Assembly (NCBI RefSeq): GCF_002723615.1
Contig: NZ_KZ304963.1
Location: 1-64,000, forward strand
Reading direction: 5' to 3'
DNA: 64,000 bases
Source: Limimaricola cinnabarinus
GTDB lineage: Bacteria; Pseudomonadota; Alphaproteobacteria; Rhodobacterales; Rhodobacteraceae
Notes under the pieces: generated by a model
What the model was told of the DNA's origin: nothing
What the model saw: the letters and a program-made list of their open reading frames with translations, nothing else
Database searches by the model: none
Shown here: positions 31,418 to 41,110 of the stretch, one piece after another
How the letters are laid out: the number at the start of each line of letters is the position of its first letter
Position numbering within the stretch: position 1 is the first letter of the stretch
Translations under genes and position numbers: made by a program

Positions 31418-31635
31418 GCCCGCTGGCGCGGCTCGTGGCGCTGCCGGTGCGCGCCTACCGCCTCACCTTTTCGCCCATGGTCGGCCATGGCTGCCGCTTT
31501 CACCCGACCTGCTCGGCCTATGCGCTGGAGGCGCTGGAAAAGCATGGCGGGCTCAGGGGCGGCTGGCTGACGCTGCGGCGGCTGGCCCGCTGCCACCCCT
31601 GGGGCGGCAGCGGCATAGACAACGTCCCCGACTGA
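31414..31635 (+). CDS. yidD: Membrane protein insertion efficiency factor YidD
   Basis: 73 residues with the family signature: YRLTFSPMVGHGCRFHPTCS in the first half, then YALEALEKHG, and RCHPWGGSGID near the end, including the conserved Cys residues. YidD is a small amphipathic protein that assists YidC-dependent membrane insertion. It overlaps rnpA by 4 bases. Its stop codon directly abuts the stop of the convergent sodC gene with no intervening base. Confidence 0.95.
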   Translation: MSPLARLVALPVRAYRLTFSPMVGHGCRFHPTCSAYALEALEKHGGLRGGWLTLRRLARCHPWGGSGIDNVPD

Positions 31636-32151
31636 TCACTGCCTGAGCGTGATGACGCCGCAGGCGATGCGGTCGCCCGCCCCGGCCTCGGCCTGGTAGG
31701 TGTCGGGGTTCACATGGATGATGACCGCCGAGCCGTCCTCGTCGAACAGGCTGTTCTCGGCCCCTTCCTGCATCGAGAGCCGGTCGGTGAACATGTCGGC
31801 GTTCACCTCCTGCTCGGCATCGGCATAGATGTTGGGCATGTCGCCCGCATGCGGCCCCGCCTCGTTCTGGAAGCCATGCTCGGCGCCGTCGGGGTTGAAG
31901 TGATCGCCCGCCGCCGAGAAATCGGGCTCGCAGGCGCCGGTCTCGTGAATGTGAAAGCTGTGGCCGCCCTCGGGCAGGTTGGTGATGCCGAGCGTCAGCA
32001 GCACGCCGTTCGGGGTCTGGGTGAAGGCCACGGTGCCCATCTCCATGCCGTCGACGCCGACCATGTCGGCCACGGCGTCCTGCGCGGTTGCGGCGGCAGG
32101 CAGCGCCATCAGCGCCGTGCAGGCCGCAAAGAATGTCGTCCGTGTCGTCAT
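31636..32151 (-). CDS. sodC: Periplasmic Cu/Zn superoxide dismutase
   Basis: 171 residues. Signal peptide to about residue 23 (ending ALPAAATAQ). Copper ligands are H67 and H69 (FHIHE), H84 (GDHFNP) and H146 (IIHVNPD). Zinc ligands are H84, H92, H101 and D104. The disulfide cysteines are C74 and C164. All catalytic features of bacterial SodC are present, so it should dismutate extracytoplasmic superoxide. GGGAGAG precedes the ATG. It is inserted in reverse orientation inside the rpmH...yidC block. Confidence 0.96.
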   Translation of the reverse strand: MTTRTTFFAACTALMALPAAATAQDAVADMVGVDGMEMGTVAFTQTPNGVLLTLGITNLPEGGHSFHIHETGACEPDFSAAGDHFNPDGAEHGFQNEAGPHAGDMPNIYADAEQEVNADMFTDRLSMQEGAENSLFDEDGSAVIIHVNPDTYQAEAGAGDRIACGVITLRQ

Positions 32152-32286
32152 CGGGTCTCTCCCTTGCCATCGGGCGGCTTTGCCGCCCCGTGAAACCCAA
32201 CCGGAACGGGCAGGCCCGCGTTCCCGGACCTTTCCTCGCCGCGCCGCACGTGGCATATCCCCGCCGATCCCTGAGGAGCCCCCGCC

Positions 32287-33198
32287 ATGCTCGACGATGC
32301 CCGAGACGACAGCCCCGACGACGCGAATGACGACATCCACCCGCTTTTCGCCGGGGCGCCCAAGACCACCGAGTTCCGCAAGCTGCGCAAGCGGATCATC
32401 CGCGACACCCGCGAGGCGATCGAGACATACGGCATGGTCGAGCGCGGCGCGCGCTGGCTGGTTTGCCTGTCGGGCGGCAAGGACAGCTACACGCTGCTCG
32501 CCGCGCTGACCGAACTGCAATGGCGCGGGCTGCTGCCCGTGGAGATCCTCGCCTGCAATCTCGACCAGGGCCAGCCGGGCTTTCCGGCGACCGTGCTGCC
32601 CGAGTTTCTCGAGCGCATGAAGGTGCCGCACCGGATCGAGTATCAGGACACCTATTCCATCGTCATGGACAAGGTGCCGCAGGGCCGGACCATGTGCGCG
32701 CTGTGCTCGCGGCTGCGCCGGGCCAATCTCTACCGCGTCGCGCGCGAGGAGGGCTGCTCGGCCGTGGTTCTGGGCCATCACCGCGACGACATGCTCGAGA
32801 CCTTCTTTCTCAATCTCTTCCATGGCGGCAAGATCGCGACCATGCCGCCCAAGCTGCTCAATGACGAGGGCGACCTCTTCCTCTACCGCCCGCTCGCCCA
32901 TGTGGCCGAGGCCGATTGCGAGAAATTTGCAAGCGCGATGAACTACCCCATCATCCCCTGCGACCTGTGCGGCAGCCAGGACGGGCTGCAGCGCCAGCAG
33001 ATCAAGCAGATGATCGACCAGTGGGAAAGGAACGCGCCGGGCCGGCGGCAGAAGATGTTCACCGCGCTGAGCCAGGTGCGCCCGAGCCACATGCTCGACC
33101 CTTCCCTGTTCGACTTCATGGCGCTCGCGCGCGAGGCCGAGACAGGCGGGGCCGAGACCGGCGAGGACAATTTTAGAGATCAGGCGGCCCCGCGTTAA
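32287..33198 (+). CDS. ttcA: tRNA 2-thiocytidine(32) synthetase
   Basis: 303 residues. The ATP-pyrophosphatase P-loop SGGKDS is at about residues 62-67. Two Fe-S cysteine pairs, MCALCSR and PCDLCGSQ, surround the [20 protein letters not shown] core. TtcA uses a [4Fe-4S] cluster to thiolate C32 in certain tRNAs, including tRNA-Arg(ACG) in enterobacteria; that tRNA is also encoded in this window. The N-terminal 20 residues are Asp-rich and variable. Confidence 0.96.
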   Translation: MLDDARDDSPDDANDDIHPLFAGAPKTTEFRKLRKRIIRDTREAIETYGMVERGARWLVCLSGGKDSYTLLAALTELQWRGLLPVEILACNLDQGQPGFPATVLPEFLERMKVPHRIEYQDTYSIVMDKVPQGRTMCALCSRLRRANLYRVAREEGCSAVVLGHHRDDMLETFFLNLFHGGKIATMPPKLLNDEGDLFLYRPLAHVAEADCEKFASAMNYPIIPCDLCGSQDGLQRQQIKQMIDQWERNAPGRRQKMFTALSQVRPSHMLDPSLFDFMALAREAETGGAETGEDNFRDQAAPR

Positions 33199-33284
33199 CA
33201 GACCGCTTAGAATGGCTTTCTAGGGTGTCCCCCTGTCGGCCCGGCCGCATTCGCGGCAGGGGTCCAAGGGCAGGAAAGGACACC

Positions 33285-34847
33285 ATGCGCAGCTCGGCCG
33301 GTCTCACGTCGCATCGCACTTCCCTCCCCTCCCGGCGGCAGCTCGGCCGGCTGGGGCGGCTGCTGATGCTGGGGCTGGCGCCCGCGCTCCTGCTCGGGGC
33401 GCTGGCGCTGGGCGGCGCATGGGCGGTGGTGCTCGTGGTCATCGCGTTGCCGCTGACCGTATCGAGCGCGCTGGGCCGGCCGATCCTGTCGCGCAACCTG
33501 ACGCGCGATGCGCTGACCGGGCTGGGCGACCGCGCCGCGATCACCGGCCGCCTCGACAGGATGCTCGCCCACCCCGGCGGGATGCCCCCCTCGGTCGCGG
33601 CCATGGTGCTCGAGATCGACGGCTTCAAGCAGCTCGAACAGCGCCATGACCGCGCGCTGATCGAACATCTGCTGCGGGTGGTGGGCGAAAGGCTCCAGAT
33701 CGGGCTGCGGCACGACGACATGCTCGCCCGCCTCGACGGGGCCTGCTTCGGGCTCGCGCTTTCCTCCTCGCACCGGCTCGACCTCGAGGCCGCGCTCCAG
33801 CTTGGCCAGAGGTTGCAGGAAAGCGTGGCCGATCCGGTCGAACGCGGCGGCACGAAGGTCCGCGTCAGCCTCTCGCTCGGCTTCGCGCTCGCGGCCCGGC
33901 TGAACCGGCCGGGCGGGGCCGAGCTGCTGCACGCCGCCACGCTGGCGCTGATCGAGGCGCAGCGCGGCGATCCCGGCTCCATCCGCTGCTATTCCGAGGC
34001 GATGCGCCACCGCGTCCGCATCCGCAACGCCCTCGTGGACGAGGCCGCCGCCGCGCTCGACAGGGGCGACGTGGCCGCGCATTTCCAGCCGCAGGTCTCG
34101 CTGAGTGATGGCCGGCTCACCGGGGTCGAGGCGCTCGCCCGCTGGAACCACCCCCGGCGCGGCCTGATCTCGCCGGCCGAATTCCTGCCGGTGATGGAGC
34201 AGGCCGGGCTGATGGGGCGGCTCGGCGAGGTGATGGTGCAGGACGGGCTCAACGCGCTGCGCCTGTGGGACGCGGCGGGGATCGAGGTGCCGCAGGTCGC
34301 GATCAACTTCTCGCAGGTGGAGCTGGCGGATCCGCGCCTCGTCGATCGCCTCGCCTGGGAGCTCGACCGCTTCGACCTGCGCCCCGAGCGGCTGGCGGTC
34401 GAGGTGCTGGAGACGGTGGTGGCGCATCGTCTCGAAGACGTGGTGGTCCGCAATCTTTCGGGCCTTTCGGGGCTGGGCTGCCAGCTCGATCTCGACGATT
34501 TCGGCACCGGCCACGCCGCCATCACCTCGATCCGGCGCTTCTCGATCCAGCGGATCAAGATCGACCGCTCCTTCGTCAGCCGAATCGACGCGGATGCCGA
34601 CCAGCAGAAGATGGTCTCGGCGATCCTGACCATGGCCGAAAGGCTCGGTCTCGAAACCCTGGCCGAAGGGGTCGAGACGCAGGCCGAGCGCGACATGCTC
34701 AGATCGCTCGGCTGCGGCCATGCGCAGGGGTTCGGCATCGGCCGGCCGATGCCGCGCCCGGAGGCCGAGGCCTGGATGCGCGCGCGCCCGGTCGCGCGGC
34801 CCGCGCCCGCCACATCCGCCACATCCACCGCGCGGCACGCGGTCTGA
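33285..34847 (+). CDS. EAL-domain c-di-GMP phosphodiesterase with degenerate GGDEF
   Basis: 520 residues. Two N-terminal hydrophobic segments (about 25-62) anchor it without a sizeable sensor domain. A GGDEF domain follows at about 72-240, whose active-site motif is degraded to RLDGACF (149-155), so no cyclase activity is expected. The EAL domain (about 250-500) is intact: EAL 282-284, N341, E373, D404-D405 (DDFGTG), K425, E461 and Q481. It should hydrolyse c-di-GMP to pGpG, with the GGDEF part perhaps binding GTP as a regulator. AGGAAAGGA precedes the ATG. It lies upstream of yidC with its own gap. Confidence 0.92.
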   Translation: MRSSAGLTSHRTSLPSRRQLGRLGRLLMLGLAPALLLGALALGGAWAVVLVVIALPLTVSSALGRPILSRNLTRDALTGLGDRAAITGRLDRMLAHPGGMPPSVAAMVLEIDGFKQLEQRHDRALIEHLLRVVGERLQIGLRHDDMLARLDGACFGLALSSSHRLDLEAALQLGQRLQESVADPVERGGTKVRVSLSLGFALAARLNRPGGAELLHAATLALIEAQRGDPGSIRCYSEAMRHRVRIRNALVDEAAAALDRGDVAAHFQPQVSLSDGRLTGVEALARWNHPRRGLISPAEFLPVMEQAGLMGRLGEVMVQDGLNALRLWDAAGIEVPQVAINFSQVELADPRLVDRLAWELDRFDLRPERLAVEVLETVVAHRLEDVVVRNLSGLSGLGCQLDLDDFGTGHAAITSIRRFSIQRIKIDRSFVSRIDADADQQKMVSAILTMAERLGLETLAEGVETQAERDMLRSLGCGHAQGFGIGRPMPRPEAEAWMRARPVARPAPATSATSTARHAV

Positions 34848-34859
34848 CGCCATCGGCGG

Positions 34860-34932
34860 CCCGCCGCCCATCCGCCCTGCCCATCCCCCCTGCCCGTCTG
34901 CCCGTCCACCCTTCCCCTCCGCCCCGCCCGCA
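34860..34932. other. C-rich, G-poor tract upstream of yidC
   Basis: About 70 bases with strong strand asymmetry, mostly C with T, containing repeats of the type CTGCCC(A/G)TC. It lies between the EAL gene stop and the candidate yidC promoter. It could mark a Rho-dependent termination region (C-rich, G-poor RNA) for the upstream gene. No coding sequence is seen. Confidence 0.45.
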
Positions 34933-34953
34933 TGGCGCCCGGGGCGAAAGAGC

Positions 34954-34982
34954 TTGACCTTCCGACCCTCGCCCTGTTGAAC
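34954..34982 (+). promoter_or_regulatory. Candidate promoter of yidC-engB-argB-sixA
   Basis: TTGACC (34954-34959), a 17-base spacer and TTGAAC (34977-34982). The -35 is good and the -10 weak. It lies 38 bases before the yidC start. Confidence 0.35.
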
Positions 34983-35020
34983 CGCCACTGACCTTTTCCG
35001 GCGATCGAGGGCGGCTTTTC

Positions 35021-36856
35021 ATGGATGATCAGAACAAGAACCTGATCCTGGCGACGGTGCTCAGCCTGGTGGTGATCCTCGGCTGGTTCCTGATCTTCCC
35101 GCCCGAGGAGCAGGCGCCCTCGCCCGAGATCGACGAGATCTCGACCGCGCCGACCGAGAGCCTCGGCCCCGGCACCGCCAATGATTCCGTTCCCGGCAGC
35201 GCGCTGGAGCAGGCCGCGCCCGTGGCGCAGGAGGCCCCGCGCATCGCCGTCGAGACGCCCGAGCTGACCGGTTCGCTGTCGCTGCGCGGCGGCCGGATCG
35301 ACGACCTGTCGCTGGTCGACTACAACGAGACGCTCGACCCCGAGAGCCCGCTGGTGCGGCTCTTGTCGCCGGTGGGCACCGACACGCCCTATTACGCCGT
35401 CTGGGGCTGGGCCCCGGTCGGCGGCACGGCGACCGCCCTGCCCGGCCCCGACACCGTCTGGTCGCTCGAAAGCGGCGAGACGCTGACCCCCGAAAGCCCC
35501 GTCACCCTGTCTTGGGACAATGGCGAGGGGCTGATCTTCCGCCGCACCATCTCGGTCGACGACAAGTTCATGTTCGACGTCGAGCAGACCGTCGAGAACA
35601 CCACCGACACCGCCGTCACCCTCGCCCCCTACGGCTTCGTGGCGCGGCATGGCGAGCCCGACACGCAGGGCTTCTTCATCCTGCATGAGGGCGTGGTGCG
35701 GATGACCGACGGCACGCTCGAGGAGATCGACTACTCCGACATGCCCGATCTCGAGCCCGACGCGCGCGGCGCGGGCCGGGTCGATGTCTCCGAGGTCACC
35801 GGCAATGGCTGGACCGGCTTCACCGACAAATACTGGATGACCACGCTGATCCCCGAGCCCGGCACGCCGTTCCGCTCGGTGGTGCGCTATTCCGACCGCT
35901 CGGAGGTCTACCAGACCGATGCCGTTCTGCCCGCGCTCGAAGTGGCGCCCGGCGCCACCGCCTCCTCCGACACCCGCCTCTTCGCGGGCGCCAAGGAATG
36001 GGAAGCGATCCAGGGCTACCAGAACGAGGGCGGCATCGAGGGCTTCGTCGACAGCATCGACTGGGGCTGGTTCTTCTTCCTGACCAAGCCGATCTTCATG
36101 CTGCTGCATTTCCTCAACGGCCTGATCGGCAACATGGGCTGGGCCATCGTCGCGCTGACGCTGATCCTCAAGGCGATCGTCTTCCCGCTGGCCTACCGCT
36201 CCTACGTCTCCATGGCCAAGATGAAGGAGCTGCAGCCCGAGATGGAGGCGCTCAAGGAGCGCGCGGGCGACGACCGGCAGGAAATGCAGAAGGGCATGAT
36301 GAAGCTCTACAAGGAGAACAAGGTGAACCCGGCTTCGGGCTGCCTTCCGATCCTTTTGCAGATCCCGATCTTCTTCTCGCTCTACAAGGTGATCTTCGTC
36401 ACCATCGAACTGCGGCACGCGCCCTGGTTCGGCTGGATCCGCGACCTGTCGGCCCCCGACCCGTCCTCGATCCTGAACCTGTTCGGCCTGCTGCCCTTCG
36501 CGGCACCCGATCCGTCGAGCTTCCTCGCGATCATCTCGCTCGGCGTGCTGCCGATCCTGCTGGGCGTCTCGATGTGGCTGCAGCAGAAGCTGAACCCGGC
36601 CCCCTCCGACCCGACCCAGAAGATGGTCTTCGCCTGGATGCCCTGGGTCTTCATGTTCATGCTGGGCAATTTCGCCAGCGGCCTCGTGCTCTACTGGATC
36701 ACCAACAACGTGGTCACCTTCGTCCAGCAATACGCGATCATGCGCAGCCATGGCGCCAAGCCCGACATCTTCGGCAACATCAAGCAGGGCTTCAAGCGCA
36801 AGCCCAAGCCCGCCGAGGCCAAGGCCGCCAACACGCCCGGGAAGCCGAAGAAGTGA
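35021..36856 (+). CDS. yidC: Membrane protein insertase YidC
   Basis: 611 residues. The N-terminal signal anchor is at about residues 8-26 (LILATVLSLVVILGWFLIF). A large periplasmic P1 domain follows at about 60-340. The conserved 60KD insertase core comes next with five membrane segments in all, including the region around LPILLQIPIFFSLYKVIF and YWITNNVVTFVQQYAIM. The C-terminal tail is Lys-rich (KRKPKPAEAKA), fitting ribosome contact. It inserts proteins alone or with SecYEG. engB begins 5 bases after its stop, so they are cotranscribed. Confidence 0.97.
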   Translation: MDDQNKNLILATVLSLVVILGWFLIFPPEEQAPSPEIDEISTAPTESLGPGTANDSVPGSALEQAAPVAQEAPRIAVETPELTGSLSLRGGRIDDLSLVDYNETLDPESPLVRLLSPVGTDTPYYAVWGWAPVGGTATALPGPDTVWSLESGETLTPESPVTLSWDNGEGLIFRRTISVDDKFMFDVEQTVENTTDTAVTLAPYGFVARHGEPDTQGFFILHEGVVRMTDGTLEEIDYSDMPDLEPDARGAGRVDVSEVTGNGWTGFTDKYWMTTLIPEPGTPFRSVVRYSDRSEVYQTDAVLPALEVAPGATASSDTRLFAGAKEWEAIQGYQNEGGIEGFVDSIDWGWFFFLTKPIFMLLHFLNGLIGNMGWAIVALTLILKAIVFPLAYRSYVSMAKMKELQPEMEALKERAGDDRQEMQKGMMKLYKENKVNPASGCLPILLQIPIFFSLYKVIFVTIELRHAPWFGWIRDLSAPDPSSILNLFGLLPFAAPDPSSFLAIISLGVLPILLGVSMWLQQKLNPAPSDPTQKMVFAWMPWVFMFMLGNFASGLVLYWITNNVVTFVQQYAIMRSHGAKPDIFGNIKQGFKRKPKPAEAKAANTPGKPKK

Positions 36857-36861
36857 GCGGC

Positions 36862-37512
36862 ATGAAGATGACCTTTCCCGAGGCCGCCCCGCCCGAGCCG
36901 CATGAGGCCGAGGCGGGGCGGCTTCTCTTCGCCGGCGAGGTCGAGTTCCTCAAGGGCGTGGTCGCCATGTCGGGCCTGCCGCCGGCCGACCGGATCGAGG
37001 TCTGCTTCGCGGGCCGCTCCAATGTCGGCAAGTCGTCGCTGATCAACGCGCTGACCGGCCGCAAGGCGATCGCGCGGGCCTCCAACACGCCGGGCCGGAC
37101 GCAGGAGATCAACTTCTTCACCGCCGCAGACAGCCACTACATCGTCGACCTGCCGGGCTACGGCTTTGCCAACGCCCCCGTCGCCGTGGTCGAGAAATGG
37201 CAGCGCCTCCTCAAGCAGTATCTCTCGGGCCGCCCGACCCTGCGCCGCGCCTTCGTGCTGATCGACGCGCGCCACGGCGCCAAGAAGGTCGACGAGGAGA
37301 TCATGACCCTGCTCGACCGCTCCGCCGTGCCGTTCCAGGTGGTGATGACCAAGATCGACAAGGTGAAGAAGAGCGATCTGGAGCAGAGCCTCGGCCTGAC
37401 CCGCGCGGCGCTTGCCAAGCACCCCGCCGCCTATCCCGAGCTGGTGCTGACCAGCTCCGAGAAGGGCGACGGGATCGAGACGCTCCGCGCCATCGTCGCG
37501 GGGCTTTCCTGA
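36862..37512 (+). CDS. engB: Ribosome biogenesis GTP-binding protein YihA/YsxC
   Basis: 216 residues, an EngB-type GTPase needed for late 50S assembly. G1 is AGRSNVGKSSLIN, the switch region is NTPGRTQEINFF, G3 DLPGYGFA, G4 TKIDK and G5 TSSEKG. Start choice: ATG 36862 lies between a GTG at 36853, which overlaps the yidC stop, and another ATG at 36868; all give nearly the same protein. It lies in the yidC-engB-argB-sixA unit. Confidence 0.95.
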   Translation: MKMTFPEAAPPEPHEAEAGRLLFAGEVEFLKGVVAMSGLPPADRIEVCFAGRSNVGKSSLINALTGRKAIARASNTPGRTQEINFFTAADSHYIVDLPGYGFANAPVAVVEKWQRLLKQYLSGRPTLRRAFVLIDARHGAKKVDEEIMTLLDRSAVPFQVVMTKIDKVKKSDLEQSLGLTRAALAKHPAAYPELVLTSSEKGDGIETLRAIVAGLS

Positions 37513-37533
37513 CGCATTGAACAGGGGCCTCTG

Positions 37534-38430
37534 ATGAGGACGCAGAAGATGGACCGAGACTGGATCGCCACCGCCAAGACCCTCTCCGAGGCCCTGCCCT
37601 ACCTGCAGCGCTATTCCGGCGCCATCGTGGTGGTGAAGTTCGGCGGCAATGCCATGGGCGATGCCGAGGCCATGGCCGAGTTCGCCCGCGACATCGTGCT
37701 GATGCGCCAGGTCGGCGTGAACCCGGTCGTCGTGCATGGCGGCGGCCCGATGATCAACGAGATGCTGGCCAAGCTCGGCATCGAATCCTCGTTCGTGCGC
37801 GGCAAGCGCGTCACCGACAAGGCCACGGTCGAGGTGGTCGAAATGGTGCTCACCGGTCTCGTCAACAAGCGCATCGTGCAGGCGATCATGGATGAGGGCG
37901 GCCGCGCCGTGGGCCTTTCGGGCAAGGATGACGACCTGATGGTCGCGGTGGCCGACGATCCCGAGCTGGGCTTCGTGGGCCGCCCGGTGGAGATGAACGT
38001 GCAGGTGCTGCGCGACATGTTCGCCGCCGGCATCATCCCCGTCGTCGCCCCCGTCGCCACCGGCATGGACGCCAACGAGACCTTCAACGTCAATGGCGAC
38101 ACCGCCGCCGGCGCCATCGCGGGCGCATTGGAGGCCGACCGCCTGCTGCTGCTCACCGACGTCTCGGGCGTCAAGGACGCGTCGGGCGAGGTCGTCACCC
38201 AGCTCTCCCCCGAACAGGTGCGCCAGCTGACCGCCGACGGCGTGATCGCGGGCGGCATGATCCCCAAGACCGAGACCGCGCTCGCCGCGCTCGAACAGGG
38301 CGTGCGCGCGGTGGTGATCCTCGACGGGCGGCTGCCCAACGCCGCGCTGTTGGAGCTCTTCACCGAGCATGGCGCGGGCTCGATCATCCGCTCGACCGAG
38401 AGCAGCATGAAGCCGCGCGGCGCGGCATGA
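37534..38430 (+). CDS. argB: Acetylglutamate kinase
   Basis: 298 residues. It phosphorylates N-acetyl-L-glutamate, the second step of arginine synthesis. Amino-acid kinase family motifs: VVKFGGNAM near residue 35, [10 protein letters not shown] near 68, the [12 protein letters not shown] substrate loop and [13 protein letters not shown] near the C-terminus. The ATG at 37534 matches the usual N-terminus, which continues [12 protein letters not shown]; a second ATG at 37549 is less likely. It overlaps sixA by 4 bases. Confidence 0.96.
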   Translation: MRTQKMDRDWIATAKTLSEALPYLQRYSGAIVVVKFGGNAMGDAEAMAEFARDIVLMRQVGVNPVVVHGGGPMINEMLAKLGIESSFVRGKRVTDKATVEVVEMVLTGLVNKRIVQAIMDEGGRAVGLSGKDDDLMVAVADDPELGFVGRPVEMNVQVLRDMFAAGIIPVVAPVATGMDANETFNVNGDTAAGAIAGALEADRLLLLTDVSGVKDASGEVVTQLSPEQVRQLTADGVIAGGMIPKTETALAALEQGVRAVVILDGRLPNAALLELFTEHGAGSIIRSTESSMKPRGAA

Positions 38431-38921
38431 GCCTCACGCTCATCCTGATCCGCCACGCGAAATCCGATTGGGCCGATCCCGGCCAGCCCGACCATGCGCG
38501 CCCGCTCGCCCCGCGCGGCCGGCGCGATGCGCCGCGCATGGGCGCGTGGCTGGCCCGGGGCGGCCATCTTCCCGAACTGGTGCTCTGCTCCGACGCGGCC
38601 CGCACGCGCGAAACGCTCGCGCTGATGCAGTCCGAATGGCCCACCACCCCCGAAATCCGCCACGCGCCCGCGCTTTACGCCGCCCCGCCGCGCAAGCTGC
38701 GCGGCGCGCTGGAGGGCATGGGCGCGCGCAGCATCGCCCTCGTCGCCCACAATCCCGGCATCGGCCAGCTTGCCGCCGATCTCGCGGCCGAGGCCCCGGC
38801 GCATCCGCGCTTTGCCGATTACCCGACCTGCGCCGTCACGGTGCTGAAGTTCGAAGCGAAGGACTGGTCTTCCATCTCGAAAGGCCACATCGCCGCCTTC
38901 GCCATCCCCGCCGATCTCTGA
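38427..38921 (+). CDS. sixA: SixA-type histidine phosphatase
   Basis: 164 residues. Phosphoglycerate-mutase-fold phosphohistidine phosphatase with the catalytic RHA motif in [15 protein letters not shown] (about residues 5-19). It also has the second arginine in [12 protein letters not shown] and the second catalytic histidine in [14 protein letters not shown]. SixA proteins dephosphorylate phosphohistidine residues such as those on Hpt domains. Here it is translationally coupled to argB rather than to a kinase, so its target is not evident. Confidence 0.93.
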   Translation: MSLTLILIRHAKSDWADPGQPDHARPLAPRGRRDAPRMGAWLARGGHLPELVLCSDAARTRETLALMQSEWPTTPEIRHAPALYAAPPRKLRGALEGMGARSIALVAHNPGIGQLAADLAAEAPAHPRFADYPTCAVTVLKFEAKDWSSISKGHIAAFAIPADL

Positions 38922-38954
38922 CGCGCGAAAGGGGCCGCCTTTGCGCGCCCCCTT

Positions 38955-38979
38955 CCCTTTCATCTTTCTTCAAATACGC
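38955..38979. repeat. 25-base dispersed motif, copy 1
   Basis: CCCTTTCATCTTTC followed by TTCAAATACGC. The same 25-mer with two substitutions occurs at 46877-46901. This copy lies in the 69-base gap between the convergent sixA and aapP genes, next to an imperfect GC-rich hairpin (about 38928-38956). I recall near-identical sequences as common intergenic elements in Rhodobacterales, but cannot check this here. Confidence 0.6.
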
Positions 38980-38990
38980 AAATCCGACGG

Positions 38991-39782
38991 TCAGTGACCG
39001 AGGATCTGGCTGAGGAACAGCTTGGTCCGGTCGGACTGGGGGCTGTTGAAGAAGGCTTCCGGCTCGTTCTGCTCGACGATCTGGCCCTGATCCATGAAGA
39101 TCACCCGGTTGGCGACCTGCCGCGCGAAGCCCATCTCGTGGGTCACGCAGAGCATGGTCATGCCCTCCTCGGCGAGCTCGATCATGGTGTCGAGCACCTC
39201 CTTGATCATCTCGGGATCGAGCGCGGAGGTCGGCTCGTCGAAGAGCATGATCCGCGGCTTCATGCACAGCGAGCGCGCGATGGCCACGCGCTGCTGCTGC
39301 CCGCCCGAGAGCTGGCCGGGATATTTGAGCGCCTGATCGGGGATCTTCACCTTTTCGAGGAAATGCATCGCGATCTCCTCGGCCTCGCGCTTGGGCGTCT
39401 TGCGGACCCAGATCGGCGCGAGGGTGCAGTTCTCGAGGATGGTCAGATGCGGAAACAGGTTGAAGTGCTGAAAGCACATGCCGACCTCGGAGCGGATCTT
39501 GTCGATGTTCTTCAGATCCGAGGTCAGCTCGATCCCGTCGACGACGATCCGGCCCGACTGGTGCTCCTCCAGCCGGTTGATGCAGCGGATCAGCGTCGAC
39601 TTGCCCGAGCCCGAGGGCCCGCAGATCACGATGCGTTCGCCGCGATAGACGGTGAGGTCGATGTCGCGCAGCACGTGGAACGCGCCGTACCACTTGTTCA
39701 TGTTCGAGATTTCGATCGCGACCTCGTCCGAGATCTGCATCTGGCTGCGGTCGATGGTGCGGGCGGCGGTGGTGTCGGTCAT
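38991..39782 (-). CDS. aapP: General L-amino-acid ABC transporter, ATP-binding protein
   Basis: 263-residue ATPase of the GlnQ/AapP/BztD type. Walker [11 protein letters not shown]-loop FQHFNLFPH, intact signature [15 protein letters not shown], Walker [14 protein letters not shown] and switch histidine in CVTHEMGF. The ATG at 39782 is preceded by GGAGG at 5 bases; a GTG one codon upstream is the alternative. Last gene of the aapJQMP operon. It drives the AapQ/AapM permease. Confidence 0.96.
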   Translation of the reverse strand: MTDTTAARTIDRSQMQISDEVAIEISNMNKWYGAFHVLRDIDLTVYRGERIVICGPSGSGKSTLIRCINRLEEHQSGRIVVDGIELTSDLKNIDKIRSEVGMCFQHFNLFPHLTILENCTLAPIWVRKTPKREAEEIAMHFLEKVKIPDQALKYPGQLSGGQQQRVAIARSLCMKPRIMLFDEPTSALDPEMIKEVLDTMIELAEEGMTMLCVTHEMGFARQVANRVIFMDQGQIVEQNEPEAFFNSPQSDRTKLFLSQILGH

Positions 39783-39792
39783 CACACCCTCC

Positions 39793-41109
39793 TCAGTTGT
39801 GGCCGCGCTGGAGCTTCTTCTCCAGATACAGCGAATAGCGGGACATGCTGAAGCAGCAGATGAAGAACAGCAGGCCGATGAAGACGAAAAGCTCCCAGTA
39901 GATGCCGTTCCATTCGGTCGAGGCGCGGATCGCGTTCGACAGGCCGATCGGGTCCAGAAGGCCGATGAACACCACCAGCGTCGTGTCCTTGAACAGGCCG
40001 ATGAAGGTGTTGACGATGCCGGGGATCGAGATCTTGAGCGCCTGCGGCAGGATGATCAGCCGCATCGACTGCCAGTAGGAGAGGCCGAGGCTGTCGGCCC
40101 CCTCATACTGGCCCTTGGGCAGCGCCGCGAGACCGCCGCGCACCACTTCGGCGATATAGGCCGCGGCGAAGAGCGTCACCATGATGATGACCCGCAGCAT
40201 AAGGTCGAAATTGGTCCCCGGCGGCAAAAAGTAGTTCAGCAGCAAGGAGGCGGTGAACAGCCAGACGATCAGCGGCACGCCGCGGATGATCTCGATGAAG
40301 CCCACGGAGATCTTGTTGATGATGAAGAGGTCCGACTGCCGGCCCAGCGCCAAGAGGATGCCCAAGGGAAGCGACAGGATGATGCCCGCGATGCCGATGA
40401 TGAAGGACAGCATGAAGCCGCCGAAATCCTGGCTCGGCACGTATTCGATGCCGAGCGCCAGCACCTGCTCCAGCTCGCGCGCCAGCGGCCCGGCGGTGTA
40501 GAGCCAGTAGACGATCGGCAGCAATGCGGCGACGATGGAGGCGACGAGCGTGCCCGCCGGCCCCGAAAGCGCCCGCCACGCGGCCCAGCCCAGCACGAAG
40601 CCGAAGGCGATGGAGACCGGGAACCAGACCGAGCCGCCCCAGAGCAGCCAGAACATGACGAAGGGCGACAGGGCCGTGAACCACAGCGCCCGGCGCGGCA
40701 CATGGGCAAAGAGCACCGGCGCGATGGCCGCGAGGAAGATCACCAGCGCCAGCACCGGGCGCCAGTAAAGCTCGCGCGGGTAGAAGCCGAACATCAGCTG
40801 CTGCCAGCGGTCGCCCAGCACCGCCCAACAGGCGGCGGAAATGCCCTCGGGCAGGGTGGCGTCGCGGATCTCGCGGCATTCCGAGAGCGAGCCCGCGTTC
40901 CAGATGCCGCGGAAGACCCATGGCATGGTATGCGCCAGCGCCCACCAGATCACGTAGAGCGAGACGAGGGTGAGCAGGATGTTGAGCCAGCCCGAGAACA
41001 GGTTCTCGCGCATCCAGAGCAGCGCGTCGCGGTTGCCGACCGGCGGCTCGGCCTGTGGCAGCATGGTCTCGCGCACATAGGAGACGGTCTGCGCATGCGT
41101 ATCCGACAT
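39793..41109 (-). CDS. aapM: General L-amino-acid ABC transporter, permease AapM/BztC
   Basis: 438-residue permease of the HisMQ branch. Several N-terminal hydrophobic segments lie before the conserved transport domain (about residues 235-430). The EAA loop is [21 protein letters not shown] periplasmic stretch with two Cys (SECREI and ACWAVLG) lies between the first helices. AapM pairs with AapQ. Its start is one base after the aapQ stop. Confidence 0.95.
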   Translation of the reverse strand: MSDTHAQTVSYVRETMLPQAEPPVGNRDALLWMRENLFSGWLNILLTLVSLYVIWWALAHTMPWVFRGIWNAGSLSECREIRDATLPEGISAACWAVLGDRWQQLMFGFYPRELYWRPVLALVIFLAAIAPVLFAHVPRRALWFTALSPFVMFWLLWGGSVWFPVSIAFGFVLGWAAWRALSGPAGTLVASIVAALLPIVYWLYTAGPLARELEQVLALGIEYVPSQDFGGFMLSFIIGIAGIILSLPLGILLALGRQSDLFIINKISVGFIEIIRGVPLIVWLFTASLLLNYFLPPGTNFDLMLRVIIMVTLFAAAYIAEVVRGGLAALPKGQYEGADSLGLSYWQSMRLIILPQALKISIPGIVNTFIGLFKDTTLVVFIGLLDPIGLSNAIRASTEWNGIYWELFVFIGLLFFICCFSMSRYSLYLEKKLQRGHN

Positions 41110-41110
41110 C

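Noticed and set aside
33989-36751. Very long open frame on the minus strand opposite the EAL and yidC genes
   Set aside because: Its translation is rich in Arg, Gln, His, Gly and Asp without any family motif, and both genes on the other strand are certain. It is a high-GC mirror frame.
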